Of a DNA stretch of 57,186 nucleotides, positions 1 to 11,463 are shown piece after piece. The notes under the pieces are model-generated. The model was not told the DNA's origin and did not search any database. It saw only the letters and a list, made by a program, of their open reading frames with translations. Origin of the DNA: Rhizopus sp. PT2906 (lineage: Eukaryota > Mucoromycota > Mucoromycetes > Mucorales > Rhizopodaceae); the NCBI GenBank assembly GCA_025529335.1, contig JAMYHX010000270.1:1-57186 (forward strand), in the 5' to 3' direction. The position numbers were made by a program, and so were the translations under genes. Numbering within the stretch: the first letter of the stretch is position 1; each line of letters starts with the position of its first letter.

Positions 1-555
1 CTCTTAGTCTTGACAATTTGACTAATGGACTGCAGCGTGGTGGCAAGGATAAAGTAATCAAGTTGTGAAGCAACGCATAACATGTGTCAGATCTTTGACA
101 AATCATGTATTCAGTGATATGACGCGGTTGCAAATGGATAAAGACTGCTGACAACAATAGTTGGTCAATGAGCAAACTACCTTTAATTAATGTATATCCC
201 AGTAGGTCAATAGCTGCAGTAACATCTTGTCCTACCAGGATAAAATCGACTGAGGTAGCTGTTACAGTAAATTGGATTAAATAGTTTGTAATGGCCCGGA
301 CAAAGAAATGGTTCAGGTCTGAATTTTCTCATCATCACCTAAAGAGCGTACATGTCCTAAAGCGCCAAATTCCATCAGCATAATCCAGAACCTCTCATTG
401 CTGTAAATGATAGAGGGTGAGGTTTTGGAAAAGTATGGCCACAGTGCACAAGCTGTGTTTACTTTGACTCACGCCTTCTTCTAAATTGTTCGCAATGATG
501 ACACTTTTTCAGGGACGCATAACAAACTCCGCTTATTATTCTGCTGTGGCTTAGC
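1..555 (-). pseudogene. Broken coding fragment running off the left edge, unidentified
   Basis: Coding-like sequence on the minus strand. One open stretch reads SNERFWIMLMEFGALGHVRS (about 325-400, reading right to left). A second stretch, one base out of phase, runs open from about 300 to the window edge and contains RAITNYLIQFTVTATSVDF and RHITEYMICQRSDTCYALL. The two can be joined by a one-base frameshift near 318, or by removing a 20-nt GT...AG segment, which is shorter than any other intron seen here. A similar 20-nt segment lies near 455. I do not recognise the family, and nothing downstream is visible. A decayed gene is the simplest reading; a live gene with sequence errors is the alternative. 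Confidence 0.3.
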
Positions 556-615
556 CGTGAGTCATAAAACTACAACTGTCTCATTTTTTGTACGTTACTT
601 TCTCTTCTTCCAACA

Positions 616-2879
616 ATGAATTTAACAGTTGCCTCCAAGGAAATCCCTTTGGGACTCTTGGCCATCATTAACAGCAATGAGGATATTAAAAAGAACATTT
701 CTATCTCTTCCGGAAAAGAGACCAGCTTAAAGGTTGACAACACGACCGAATTGAAGTCAACTGCCAATATCGCCAGATACTTGACCCGCGCCTATAACCT
801 TTTAGACGAGCAAAAGGATGCAAACCAAAGACTTGCTCATATCTTTGACTTGGCTATTACAGAAAACGCTGGTGCCTTGGCGTCTGTTGTCGAAGCAAAG
901 AAAACAGCCTTCTTGAGCGGCGAACAACTCTCTGTTGTGGATTATATTGCTTGGTTTGTCTTGAAGCAAAACAACCTTGCTGCCAACTATGTCAAATCTG
1001 TTGAATCTTCTGCTGCTGTTCAAGAAGCCATCAAAGCCGCCTCTGAGCTCCCTTCTTCTTCATCCGCTGCTGTTGATAGCATCCCTACAGTCCCTGGTGT
1101 TGGTTCTGACCCTTCGACAAACCCATTGGATGCCTTTAGAAATTTGATTGCTGTTCAAATCGCTTCCCTTGGTAACCTTGAACCAGGTTTTGTCTATCAA
1201 GCCATCGACCTTCCTCGTTCCCTCGAGAACGGTGATCTCGCCATTGCCCTTCCCCGTCTTCGTCTCAAGGGCAACCCTGCTGCTATTGCCAAGGAATGGG
1301 CAGAGACCTTTGTTACAAATGACTACATCACCGAAGTGTCCTCCACTGGACCTTTTTTGAACTTCCGTATCAACAAGACCATCTTAATCAAGTCCACATT
1401 AAACATGGTCAGCCAATTCGAACATCACTATGGTGATAACAAGAGTGGTGACGGAAAGACAGTCGTTGTCGAATTCTCATCTCCCAACATCGCCAAGCCT
1501 TTCCATGCTGGTCATCTTCGTTCTACCATCATTGGTGCTTTCATCAACAATGTCTACAAGGCAAATGGTTGGAAGACGATCACTATGAACTACTTGGGTG
1601 ATTGGGGCAAGCAATATGGTAAGTGGGAAAGGATAGTTTGGGAAAAGGGAGAGTTTTTAATCAATTTTTTCGTCTTTGGACAGGTCTTTTGGCTGTCGGA
1701 TTCGCTAAATATGGTTCTGAAGAGGCACTTCTTAAAGATCCCATTAAGCACTTGTATGACGTATATGTTCAAATCAACCGTGATGCCGAAGCTGAGCCCA
1801 CCATCCACGATGACGCTCGTGCTTACTTCAAGCGTATGGAAGATGGTGATCAGGAAGCCCTTGCACTGTGGAAACGATTCCGTGAATTATCCATTGTCAA
1901 GTACCGTGATATCTATGGCCGTCTTAACATCAACTTTGATATTTACTCTGGTGAATCTCAAGTGGGTGCTGGCATGCAGAGAGCCATGCAAATGCTTCAT
2001 GACTGCAACTTGGTTCAAGAGTCTGAGGGTGCTTTGATCATTGATCTTGAGAAATATAAGCTCGGTAAGGCTGTCATCCAAAAGAAGGATGGTACGACTC
2101 TCTACCTCACTCGTGATATCGGTGCTGCTTGGGAACGTTATGAACGATTCAAGTTTGACAAGATGATCTATGTTGTTGCCTCTCAACAAGATCTTCACTT
2201 GAAGCAACTCTTCAAGACATTGGAATTGATGAACTTTGAATGGGCCAAGAAATTGGAACATGTGAACTTTGGTATGGTATTGGGTATGTCAACTCGTAAG
2301 GGTACTGTCGTCTTCCTCGAAGATATTTTAGAAGAAGCCAAGGAAACAATGCACGAAGTGATGCGCAGAAATGAAGCCAAATACGCTGAAATCGAAGAAC
2401 CTGATAGAGTCGCTGATGAAATTGGTATTTCCGCTGTCAAGATTCAAGACAACGCTGCTCGTCGTATCAAGAACTATGAATTCAACATGGAACGCATGTG
2501 CACTTTTGAAGGTGACACTGGTCCTTATATTCAATATGCTCATGCTCGTCTCTACTCAATTGAACGTAGAAGTGGCATCGAAATTAACCATAATGCTGAT
2601 TTGAGCCTGTTGACCGAACCTCAAGCAATCGACCTCATTCGTACCGTTTCTCAATACCCCGATCTTGTCAAGAGCTTATTGAACGGCTACGAGCCCTGTA
2701 ATGTCGTCACTTATGCTTTCAAACTCTCACATGATATCTCTGCCTGCTTCGAAAACCTCTGGGTTAAGGGCGCTGATCCCGCTGTTGCTGAAGCTCGTTT
2801 GCTCATGTACTGGGCAGCTCGTACAACTCTTGGCAATGCCATGCGTATGTTGGGTTTGAGACCTTTAGAACGTATGTAA
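616..2879 (+). CDS. RARS: Arginyl-tRNA synthetase, cytosolic (class I)
   Basis: Charges tRNA-Arg with arginine for cytosolic translation. Two exons, 616-1618 and 1684-2879, are separated by a GT-AG intron (1619-1683) and encode 732 residues. Seen in the protein: an N-terminal GST-like helical extension (about 1-130, with VVDYIAWFVL); the ArgRS N-terminal additional domain; the class I HIGH signature as FHAGH at 296-300, preceded by FSSPNIAKP; and MSTRKG in place of KMSKS, as in eukaryotic ArgRS. The C-terminal anticodon-binding helices end in LGNAMRMLGLRPLERM, a typical ArgRS terminus. The start lies after a C/T-rich leader and gives a complete protein of normal length. No organelle targeting peptide is evident. 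A possible AATAAA-like signal lies about 70 bp past the stop. The gene converges on FANCI with 115 bp between stop codons. Confidence 0.95.
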
Positions 2880-2994
2880 AATAACCAATGCTTTCGTAAA
2901 TATATATAATTGAAAAAAAGAAGACGTTTTTGTAATATAAAAATACACGATAATAAAATCATGGCCTGTTGTAATAATCATATTTTTATATGAG

Positions 2995-5900
2995 CTATGA
3001 CAATCTAGCTCTTTTTGATGGTGTTTCACTAGCACTGCTTGTGTTCTATTATATATTAGAATTACACACATCCGTGGTAATGATGATGACCTTACCTCTT
3101 TTTCATCTTCACTAGAAGACTCTTCATTAAGCAAGCTGATCTCAATCTTAAAGTCGCGGGAGGTACTACGCTTCATGTATTGCATAAAGTCAACTCTAGA
3201 TTTACGACTTAATTGAATAAGATGTCTTTCGTACTGTTCTACACTATAGATCAATTGGGGTATCATCCTTGACTCACGCTGGACTCTTGCTTCTTGTTTT
3301 GTATTGATTTCTTTTCGCCTCTTGCCCTTGTTCTTCTTTTTACCGTGTGATACATCAGCCAATTGCTGCCTTTGTCCATAAATCGTCAAGAATTTATACA
3401 TTCTATCTGTAATATCACTTCCTGATATGCTGATTACCTTGATAAACGTTTGAGATATGTCTCCGATAAAAGCAAGTTTCTATTCAAAATAAGTCGCACT
3501 GTATAGAGTCATAAAAAAAAAGCTTGACTTACATATTTAACAAATGCTTGTAGTGCCTTGTAAAGCTTGGCTAGATTCTTAAATAGGTTCTCTGAACTTG
3601 TGTCGGAAAGCACTGTTCGTACTAGTTCACTTAAAATCTTCATGTATAAAATAAAGTATTCACAAATGTCTTGTTCAAAAGATGGCACATCTTCTTCCGC
3701 ATTGGCAGCTTAAAAGACAAACATAAGCAATCATTTCCTTTGTACGGTTTTATAGTTTACTTACTATACAAACGTAATTTGCTGATAGCCCAAATAAGCT
3801 CATCAAGGGAATGGTCCAGATAATCAAATACTTGAGATATAATCACATTGAATGTTTTGTTGCTGATGATCTGATAATGAATGTTAGTTTCCATAGGTTC
3901 ATCTTCGTCTGCAAAACTTGATTCTATTTCCCCCGCATAAGCATGAAGATCCGCACACAGGTCATGTATGATATGATTCTCTCCAGCATCTGATGATACA
4001 CGGATAAGTAACGATATGAGTTCCTTTGTAAGACCTGTATCCTCAATCGGTCTATCTTTAGCTAATTCATTCACCCAGTTCGTTATCTGTCGTGCATGCT
4101 GAGAATAATCTTGATTTGATTTATCAAATGTTCCAGTAAGGAAGCTAATGACCTGCATTATACTCGATACCTCTTTGTAAATGGGTGATCGACCCGATAA
4201 AAACTTCATCACAATATCTCGAAGACTTTCAATAAACGAGGCAATAATCGTGTTTTGATCACTGTCGGTCAATCGACACACACTGGCCAAAAACTCAACA
4301 AAGCGACTGGGCCATACATTGCGAATAATTTCCAATATTGACAAAAGATGATTACTGAGGGAAATGAGTACTGAAGGTCCCTTTTTAAAAGATTGATTGT
4401 TGGCAAATATGCTATCAGAATCCTCTTGTGCGAGTATTTGCAAATAGAGTTGGCATAGCTCTATGCATATATTGAAGCTTTCCTCATCTCGATGTCTATA
4501 AGGGTCATTGATGGCCTATGGACGGGGTTTTAGATTCGCCTTTTTTTTCTCCCTAAATAGCAAAGTACTTACAGCCTTTAAGCTATCACCTGTACTGATG
4601 ACAACAAAGTGTACAAGCTCTATATTTGATTTTAGGTTACGAAGTGGTTCTGACAGGTTATTTTCATTCGCAAACAGATCTTTAAAGGCTTTTGTTATAA
4701 ATTTCAAGCTCGACGATGGTTTGTTTGCATTTATAGTCTTTTTGCTTCTATCAGATGTCGAAGAAAGCAGGTCCATCAAATCCTTACGCTTTTTAAATAG
4801 GCTGAGTATGACTTCACTTGTATCTGCATTCATTTCGTTCATAGAGTATTCATAATCAATGGCAATCTATCAACAATAAGTACCTTTTACTAAAAGTTCT
4901 TATACAAAGTTACCTCGTAAAGTGGAAGTAAAAGCATGGCATACTGTATATTCTTTTGACCTTCATATGTATCAACATCAAAGCTAGTTGTCTTGTCAAG
5001 CTCTAGATCCTCTAGGGCAGCATTAGATAACCGAATGATGAATGATTTTATATGACTTCGAAAACGGTTGATAGACTCGATAATAAGTGAACATGTACTA
5101 GAGTCACTAGCTGCTGCCTGAAGGGAACGACAGGTATTTAATAATAGTATATGGATCGGTTCAACTGTCTTGACGAATCCTCCACTGCTTGAAGGTTCTA
5201 TGCAAGAATCAAGTTTAATAGGACAAGGCACGCTAGTGTTCCTTTCAAAACTTTTCATAAACTAAGAAAAGGTAAGATATACACACTCTCAACTTGCTTT
5301 CTCTCTCTTTTTTTACCTGTGCAGATAGCAGTTCAAACACATCTCCAGCAAAAGTGGTATAGTCTTCGGATAATGTGCCTAGTCCATTGTAAGCACATGC
5401 TCTAATTTCACTCTGTTGGCTGAAACATCTGCGTAATAAACCTTTTTAATGAAAGGTTAGTCCTGTTTTTATAAGAGATGGTACCTATGCTTACCTAAAA
5501 TTTCAAAGGCAACACTTTCTGCTTGGCTTGAGGTGCCATTTTGTTTCAGTTCGGCAAGCAGATCATCCAGCACGTTCAGAAATCCACGCACTGCAACTTC
5601 TCTTCCATCAATGTCTCTAATAGAAAGGGAAAATGTTGGCTCTTGTAATAGAATCATGTTTCGCAACCTACTTTGCAAACAAGCTTTTCCTTAGTACAAG
5701 TATCAAGTCATCTCTAAATTGCTGGTTTGTCTTTATGACAGGTCTAACTGCGTTTAGTAAACGCTCAGCAATCGGAAAGGGTAGATAAGAAAGGAGATCC
5801 AGCGTATCTTTCAACTATAGAAATACACACACACATGAGTCCCTCCTATGCCTGAACATAAACATATATTGAGCTTACCGTGGTCAAATGCTTTTCGATA

Positions 5901-7680
5901 GCATGAGGATAGTCGCGAATGATGATCTCTAAAAGTCTAACAAAATCATTCGCACTGTTAGATCTTGTTACGATACGAGACGTGATCTGCTCCAATATTT
6001 CACTTCTAACAACATCATGATGCTTGAATAATCGCGCCAGAATACAAATAGCAAGATTAGCTAGATTGCTGTTTGCATTATTGGGTTCTCCGCTTGTCTT
6101 GTTTCTTGAATGATTTGTAGCAAAAAAGGCACCTTGATTAGCCACAGAGTCAATTAATATAAAGGACAGACGAGTCATGCTCTGAATGACCTGATCCCAT
6201 CCAGCTGCAGATCTATCAGCAATCTCTAGCAGAACAGTGCTAAACTTAGTTGAATCAGATGTCGAGTACTCTAATCAATCACAATATGAATAAACAGTAG
6301 AAAGTGATTTGTTGTTCTATTTACTTGTTATCCAGTTACATTGCTGATATCTCTCATTGTCCTTGAAGGCAGATATAATTGCAGATTTGAACAAGTCAAT
6401 TATCTATTAATGAATTCATTAATAAACTTTTATATGCCCTATACGCTTTCTTCTTTTACAGTATCCTGAAGCCTATGAATTCTAGCCACTGACAATAAGG
6501 TCGCAGTGCTAAAAATGTCTAATTGATTCATTTTATTGGTTTTCATTATTTTAACGAGTTCATTTCCTAGTTCTTGATCTTGCTTGACTGCAAATGATAT
6601 ATGTAACATGGCTGTTCCTTCAACACTATTGATAGATATCACATTAACTATTGTATACTCTCTCTCTATCTCTCTTTCTTTTACCTGATATCATCTTTTT
6701 CGTTCTTAAAGTAATCGAATATACCCTTGAGGACATTCTTTTTATGACCTTTTCTTGAGACAAGCAAGAGCTGATAGATAAATGGAGGCACTCCCTCCAG
6801 ATCAACATCATGTAGCTTTCTGTGTCAAGATTGCATTATTTTCGTGTAACCAAAGCAAAGAAAGAAAACTACCTTATCATATAGTCTATACATTGCTCCA
6901 GCTGCTTGTTTGATAGTTCCATCTCATTCATAGCTGAACAAACGCCTACGATAGACTGATTTCCCCAGTTTGCGCTGATTAATTTCTCAAAGACATCATT
7001 TAGTTCAATTTGCTCATTTGCTGCTGAGAGTGCGTTCCATATCTTGGTGAAGATATCCAATAACTTGGAATGAATTGTATCTGACTGATCACCAAGGTTG
7101 ATGATGGTCAATGCTGTCTCGTATAGAGTATTTGAAGGAAATAGTTCAATCTGTAAAGTAATTAATAATAGCAACAACAGGTCTTTCGATCTTACTTCTG
7201 GTAGAATCAAATTGACCACACTTGAACTTAGGCCGGACTTGTCTATGATATCCCTATTGTCTGAGCTCAACCTGTTAACAGAAATCGTTAAAGAAAGCAT
7301 ACCAATGAGAATGGGTCATTTACCATTCGATAACACAGTCAATAACCACTTGTCGACGATCTAGATTAGATTGTCCTTCTTCAATGGGTGAACCTAATCA
7401 ATGAGCAGAATGTGTCAATGACAATCATCAAGATTTGGTTCAGTATTGTTACTCATCAAAACGGATCTAATCAACAAGACTGTGTCGTTGTCATTTGTTG
7501 TTGACTGACGAAGCTTTGTTTTGATGATGTCAGCAATCTATAATAGATCAAACACTTAGATCACATTCTCTTGGAAAGAAAAAAAGAATATATTACTTTA
7601 TCATTAGGAACAGTATTAAGAAATTCCTTAAGTAATGCCTTGTCCTTTTGTTTGCTCAACTTGAGTAGCTGAGCGTCCAT
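2995..7680 (-). CDS. FANCI: Fanconi anaemia group I protein (FANCI) orthologue, 18 exons
   Basis: FANCI pairs with FANCD2 in the clamp that binds DNA at interstrand crosslinks. Exons, 5' to 3': 7680-7597, 7537-7453, 7393-7324, 7271-7196, 7150-6873, 6819-6685, 6625-6445, 6403-6325, 6270-5879, 5814-5672, 5616-5495, 5441-5317, 5261-4914, 4866-4573, 4515-3765, 3708-3533, 3479-3096, 3045-2995. Spliced they give 1257 residues without a stop (human about 1328). Colinear matches to my memory of human FANCI include EGTAMLHISFAVKQDQELG, RSEILEQITSRIVTRS, LILVLRKSLFAK, LEDLELDKTTSF and, near the end, QYMKRSTSRDFKIE. The C terminus has a basic SKRARL patch like the human nuclear signal. The residue matching human Lys523 is Glu (codon 5598-5600). 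The 45-nt intron 7151-7195 is in frame and could be retained. No FANCD2 lies in the window. Confidence 0.93.
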
Positions 7681-8302
7681 ATTGCTTGTATCAAAAATAA
7701 GCAACCTTTTTTTTTTTACTGCGCGTGTATCTAACCGTGTTATCGGAGTATGAAATCATTAAATAGATTAAAAAGGGGTATGAAACTTGCATCCAACAGA
7801 TGTTTCTATTCCTGTCTCTGTTTGAACATACAGTGCATCCGCCGTCAATTGAACAAATATTTGATGTAGTATACGAATTTATGATCATAATAATTATACT
7901 TGCTGGCTATCGTAAGCATTCTTTTCTTTATTTGTTCGAATTGCTCAACGTAAAAATAAAATACAGCAATATAAAGAGCCTTTTTTATATCTTTATCTTG
8001 AATGAGAAGCAGAGAGACAAACTAAGAAGAAACAGGGAAAGGAGAGCGGGAACAACCAATATGACTTGAGTGTAATTATGATAATACTTTATAAAATTCG
8101 TATACTACATCAAAAAAAAACAACAAGAAGTGATTAGACTAGCTGAATGCATGTAGTGCCTCAAAGAAACGCCTGTAGCATTAGCCTTCTCGTGCGCGTA
8201 GCCTTATTTTATTTTGATAAACTGGTAAAGAGCTTGCAATTTCCCTGGCGAGTGATTCTAAAATAATAAAGACGCATTAAATTGAGTGATCACTTCTTTC
8301 CT
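7681..8302. other. Intergenic, promoter side of FANCI
   Basis: AT-rich sequence upstream of the FANCI start. A run of ten T lies at about 7708. ORFs of 65-89 codons occur on both strands, but none has recognisable motifs or coding-like composition. Nothing else is seen. Confidence 0.5.
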
Positions 8303-8542
8303 TACCATGATACTGTGGGGTCAAAACGCATAATGACCTTATTCATTTAGTTTTCTTGATTTTCTATCTGGGACAATTGTTAGAAAAATTGAATCTACCT
8401 TCACACACCAGCTGCTAAACGATTTATCAGTCTTAGATTGAATGGTGAATTTATGAATAATTTGAAGATTTTGCTCGGTTGCAAGGTTCATGGAAACCAA
8501 ACGATCATTATTTTCATTTTCATTATTCTTTAACTGAAACAT
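8303..8542 (-). CDS. Possible small two-exon gene, unidentified
   Basis: A candidate only. Starting at 8542, an open frame (MFQLKNNENENNDRLVSMNL...) reaches a good donor (GTAGAT at 8398). Splicing to an acceptor at 8338 gives a 59-residue product ending IMRFDPTVSW with the stop at 8303. A TATATA sequence lies about 90 bp upstream. I do not recognise the product, and the ATG lies inside a sequence (TGTTTCAG) that could itself be a splice acceptor. It could be the last exons of a larger gene or chance. Confidence 0.2.
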
Positions 8543-8639
8543 TTTATTGAGTTAAAATTTGTCCAATTGACAAAGCAGTTATCATCAGCTCCACGGGCAC
8601 CTATCAGCTCTCCAGAGTATATAAAGATATGCCGGTTAG

Positions 8640-9400
8640 CGATGTATTCATGTATAATGACCAGTTGGACTCAGTGCAACGTCGCACTATAGACAATATC
8701 AACGATTTATAAGAGGTTTCAACAAACTTTTGCGGGTGACCGCTTCTGGTAGCCTTCAAATCCCCATATTTCTTTGGGAAGCATTGATTTCCTAATAATA
8801 CCTGTGATGTCCTTACACCATCTGATAACACTTCCCCTAGCTTGTTTTCCAGCTTCGTTGACTGTCTCAAGTTTCGTCTTCCTTATGACAAATCTTTCAA
8901 ACATTTCAATACAAATATGTTCAGGGAAACTTGCATGTCAACATTCGCTCCTAGAGCTACCTTACCTAGTATGCTATGTACCCACTGGATGGACTTTTGG
9001 TCACTATCTTTCACCTGCATTCAACGCAATGTTCTTTATCGACTGATGCACTAAAAAATTCCTCATAAGGCTTGCTTACATCCTCTACTCTCCAGGATCG
9101 ACACCTTTTCTTATTGTGCTCTCTGTGATGTGTCGATGGATTCTTCAGACCACTTCTTTTTCTTCTACCCGGTAAAGCACTGGATCTGGCAAGAAGCCAT
9201 CAAGGGGAATTCCTGTGGCCGACTTTGGAAATATCTGATATTTAACATGTCCTTGGTTCTTTGGATTTCACTAAGGTATCTTATTGTCTGAATCCTTAGC
9301 TCGAAAGGCAAATTGTTCTCATAATCGCTTTGAGCTCCATGTGAAAGCTTCACTGGCGGTTTATTTTTAACCAGCAAGAATTTGTCTCCAAAGCAGCTTT
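8640..9400 (+). mobile_element. Relic of a LINE-type retrotransposon ORF2 (RT C-terminal part)
   Basis: Plus-strand fragments in slightly different frames read like the end of a non-LTR reverse transcriptase. FWSLSFTCIQRNVLYRLMH (about 8990-9050) is followed, after a stop, by KIPHKACLHPLLSRIDTF. Then comes CALCDVSMDSSDHFFFFYPV, followed by KHWIWQEAI (about 9115-9200). A CxxC followed by HF, a normally Cys-containing segment and W..A is the usual zf-RVT tail of such elements; the third Cys is Tyr here (FYPV for CPV). Stops and frame changes show it is dead. No poly-A tail or target-site duplication was identified. Minus-strand ORFs across 8604-8904 are antisense to it. Confidence 0.55.
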
Positions 9401-9753
9401 AAAGATGATTCAAAAAGAAGTGTCTTTTTTGCCTTGCTCAGGAAGACGTTCTTGAGTAGCTTTTTGCTCCTTTATCCTCCTTTATTTTATATATATATTT
9501 TTCTTTCTCTTTTATTGGTAAATCTGCAACCGCCTCTGAGTTAGATTGAAACTCTAACTTATACGGCGCAGTTAATAAAATGAACGTGGAAAACGAAAAG
9601 GGTGTTTCTAGTGCTGACAATGAATAGTGCCAACTAAATAAATAAAAAAAATTCTGCAATCCATTTTACCTCTTTTTTTCTTTTTCCTTCTTTTCTAATC
9701 AAGGCTACAAACGCAAAGAAAAAAAAGGAGAGTAATCGTTTTTAGCAAGTTAC
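9401..9753. other. Intergenic, promoter of the 5MP gene
   Basis: AT-rich, with T-rich and TTTC-rich runs at 9480-9520 and 9670-9700, typical of promoter and 5' leader sequence in this window. No gene is seen. Confidence 0.4.
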
Positions 9754-11185
9754 ATGAATTCTACCCAATCCCAGGCTTCAACTAATCCTAAACCCGTCTT
9801 GCATGGTGTAAGAATTAAACAAAGAAAAGTAAGTGGTATTAAAGAGAGAGATGCATAACAACTTGCTAATCTCTCATCCGTAGGGTGTTCAAAAAGCAAA
9901 CGCTAAGCACGAGCCTGAGAGTAAGAATAAGGGAAAAAGAAAAATACACATGAGCTAACTGTCTATTTTTAGTTTTTAGAGAAAATATACTTGGACAATT
10001 GAATACTATAAAGAAGGGCGACTTTGAAGCTATATCTTCTAAACTTGACTCCCTTGGAAATACTCTTGACTATCGTAAATACGGTGATTCACTCTTTGAA
10101 ATCCTTATAACTGGTGGCATTATAGGCAAGTTTATATTGTATAGTTATGAACAAAATTAGTAACTCTTCCTATAGAAGCTGGAGGTATTATTAATGATGA
10201 TTCTGAACGAAGCTCTTTCTGCATTTTTGCAGCAGAAGATGATGCCGCCGTGATTAAAAAATACGTTGAAGTATTTAGTAAATTGATTCGTCGTTACAAG
10301 TATTTACAAAGAATCCTGGGTGAAACCCTCCATAACCTCTTGCAGTATATCAACAAATGGAAGCCCGAGGAGAACTCCAAGTTGGCCAAATCAACTAGCT
10401 TGTTTATCTGTAACCAGCTTGTGCCTACATCCGTGTTGAAGGTTCTTTTTAAGGATTACCTTGTTAAAGAAGGCCACTCCCTGGATTTTACTACCACCGT
10501 GTTCCGTACGATTATGGAAGAACAATCGGTCGAACAGCTTGGCCGTTATTTGAGCAGCGAAGATTTGGATGCTCATGTTATCGAATTTTTCCCTCCTAAC
10601 AAAAGGGATGAAGATTGTCTTGTTCGTCATTTTGAAGCAGAAGAAATGAAAGGATTTGTAGATTATTATCTCAAGAACAAGAAGAACTCCAAGAAGGGTA
10701 GTCTCTTGAATGAGTTGCATGAACAATTGATGAACGACGCAACTGAAACTGCTGTCATTAACTTTATCAAGAGTTCCATGAAGGAAGCTGGATTGAATGA
10801 AGCAGAGGTGGTGCCAATCATTTGGCAGTCCATCATTAGTACCCTAGACACCATGAATGCCCGTCCTGATCAACTTGAATCTCAAGTCTTACGTGCTATC
10901 AATCGCTGGTCCAAGGTATTAGAGGCATTCTCGACTTCACCCAAGACAGAAATTGTTCTCCTTCAAAAGGCTCAATTGTCCTGCTACGAAGATGTCAAGT
11001 TGAACAAGTATTTCCGCAAGATTGTTCAAACCCTCTACAAGAACGATGTTCTCTCAGATAATGCTATTCTCTATTGGAATGATAAAGCTCATCTTGTTCA
11101 AGGAAAGACCCTCTTCTTGAAGCAGATGGAACCTTTTGTTACTTGGTTAAAGGAAAATGATGAAGATAGCAGCGATGAAGAATAA
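9754..11185 (+). CDS. BZW1: eIF5-mimic protein (5MP), BZW1/BZW2 family
   Basis: 5MP proteins carry a C-terminal W2 HEAT domain like that of eIF5. They bind eIF2 and eIF3 and compete with eIF5, tightening start-codon choice. Four exons, 9754-9828, 9884-9920, 9973-10125 and 10176-11185, encode 424 residues (human BZW1 419). Seen: a basic N terminus (HGVRIKQRK); YRKYGDSLFEIL followed by an ITGGII-EAGG turn; FCIFAAEDD; KLIRRYKYL; a W2 domain at about 250-410 with the usual aromatic/acidic tail (PFVTWLKENDEDSSDEE). The third intron (10126-10175) starts GCAAGT: a GC-AG intron is needed to keep the frame and restore the conserved GG-II-EAGG segment. The family is absent from S. cerevisiae but present in animals, plants and many early-diverging fungi. 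Confidence 0.93.
10126..10175 (+). other. GC-AG intron in the 5MP gene
   Basis: The donor is GCAAGT after exon end ATAG; the acceptor is CTATAG. Removal is required to keep the frame across GGII-EAGG, conserved in BZW proteins. No GT near this point gives an open frame. Confidence 0.85.
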
Positions 11186-11463
11186 AAATAATAAAATGTT
11201 AAAATATTATCCCTTTGTTTTATATTTATGCAGGACCCATAATAAAACGTCATTAACTTGTTTAAAAAACACACAAGGTATTTACTTGGATGCGTAATGC
11301 GTTCTGTGTAATACGCTTAACATCTGCCTTACACAACTGTGAGTGTGATGACATCGATATTTGATGAAAGATAAACCAGTGATATTGGTCATAGATGATT
11401 CATCCTAAATACAAGACTTCCGCGGAAAGACAAGATTTTCTTCACTTTTTTTTCTACAGCTTT

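Noticed and set aside
3438..3479. A further FANCI intron starting with GTAATC at 3437.
   Set aside because: No acceptor restores the frame, while reading through gives VISISGSDITDRMYKF, which aligns with the human protein.
8604..8904. Minus-strand ORFs of 61-88 codons.
   Set aside because: They are antisense to the LINE reverse-transcriptase relic, whose plus-strand reading carries recognisable motifs.
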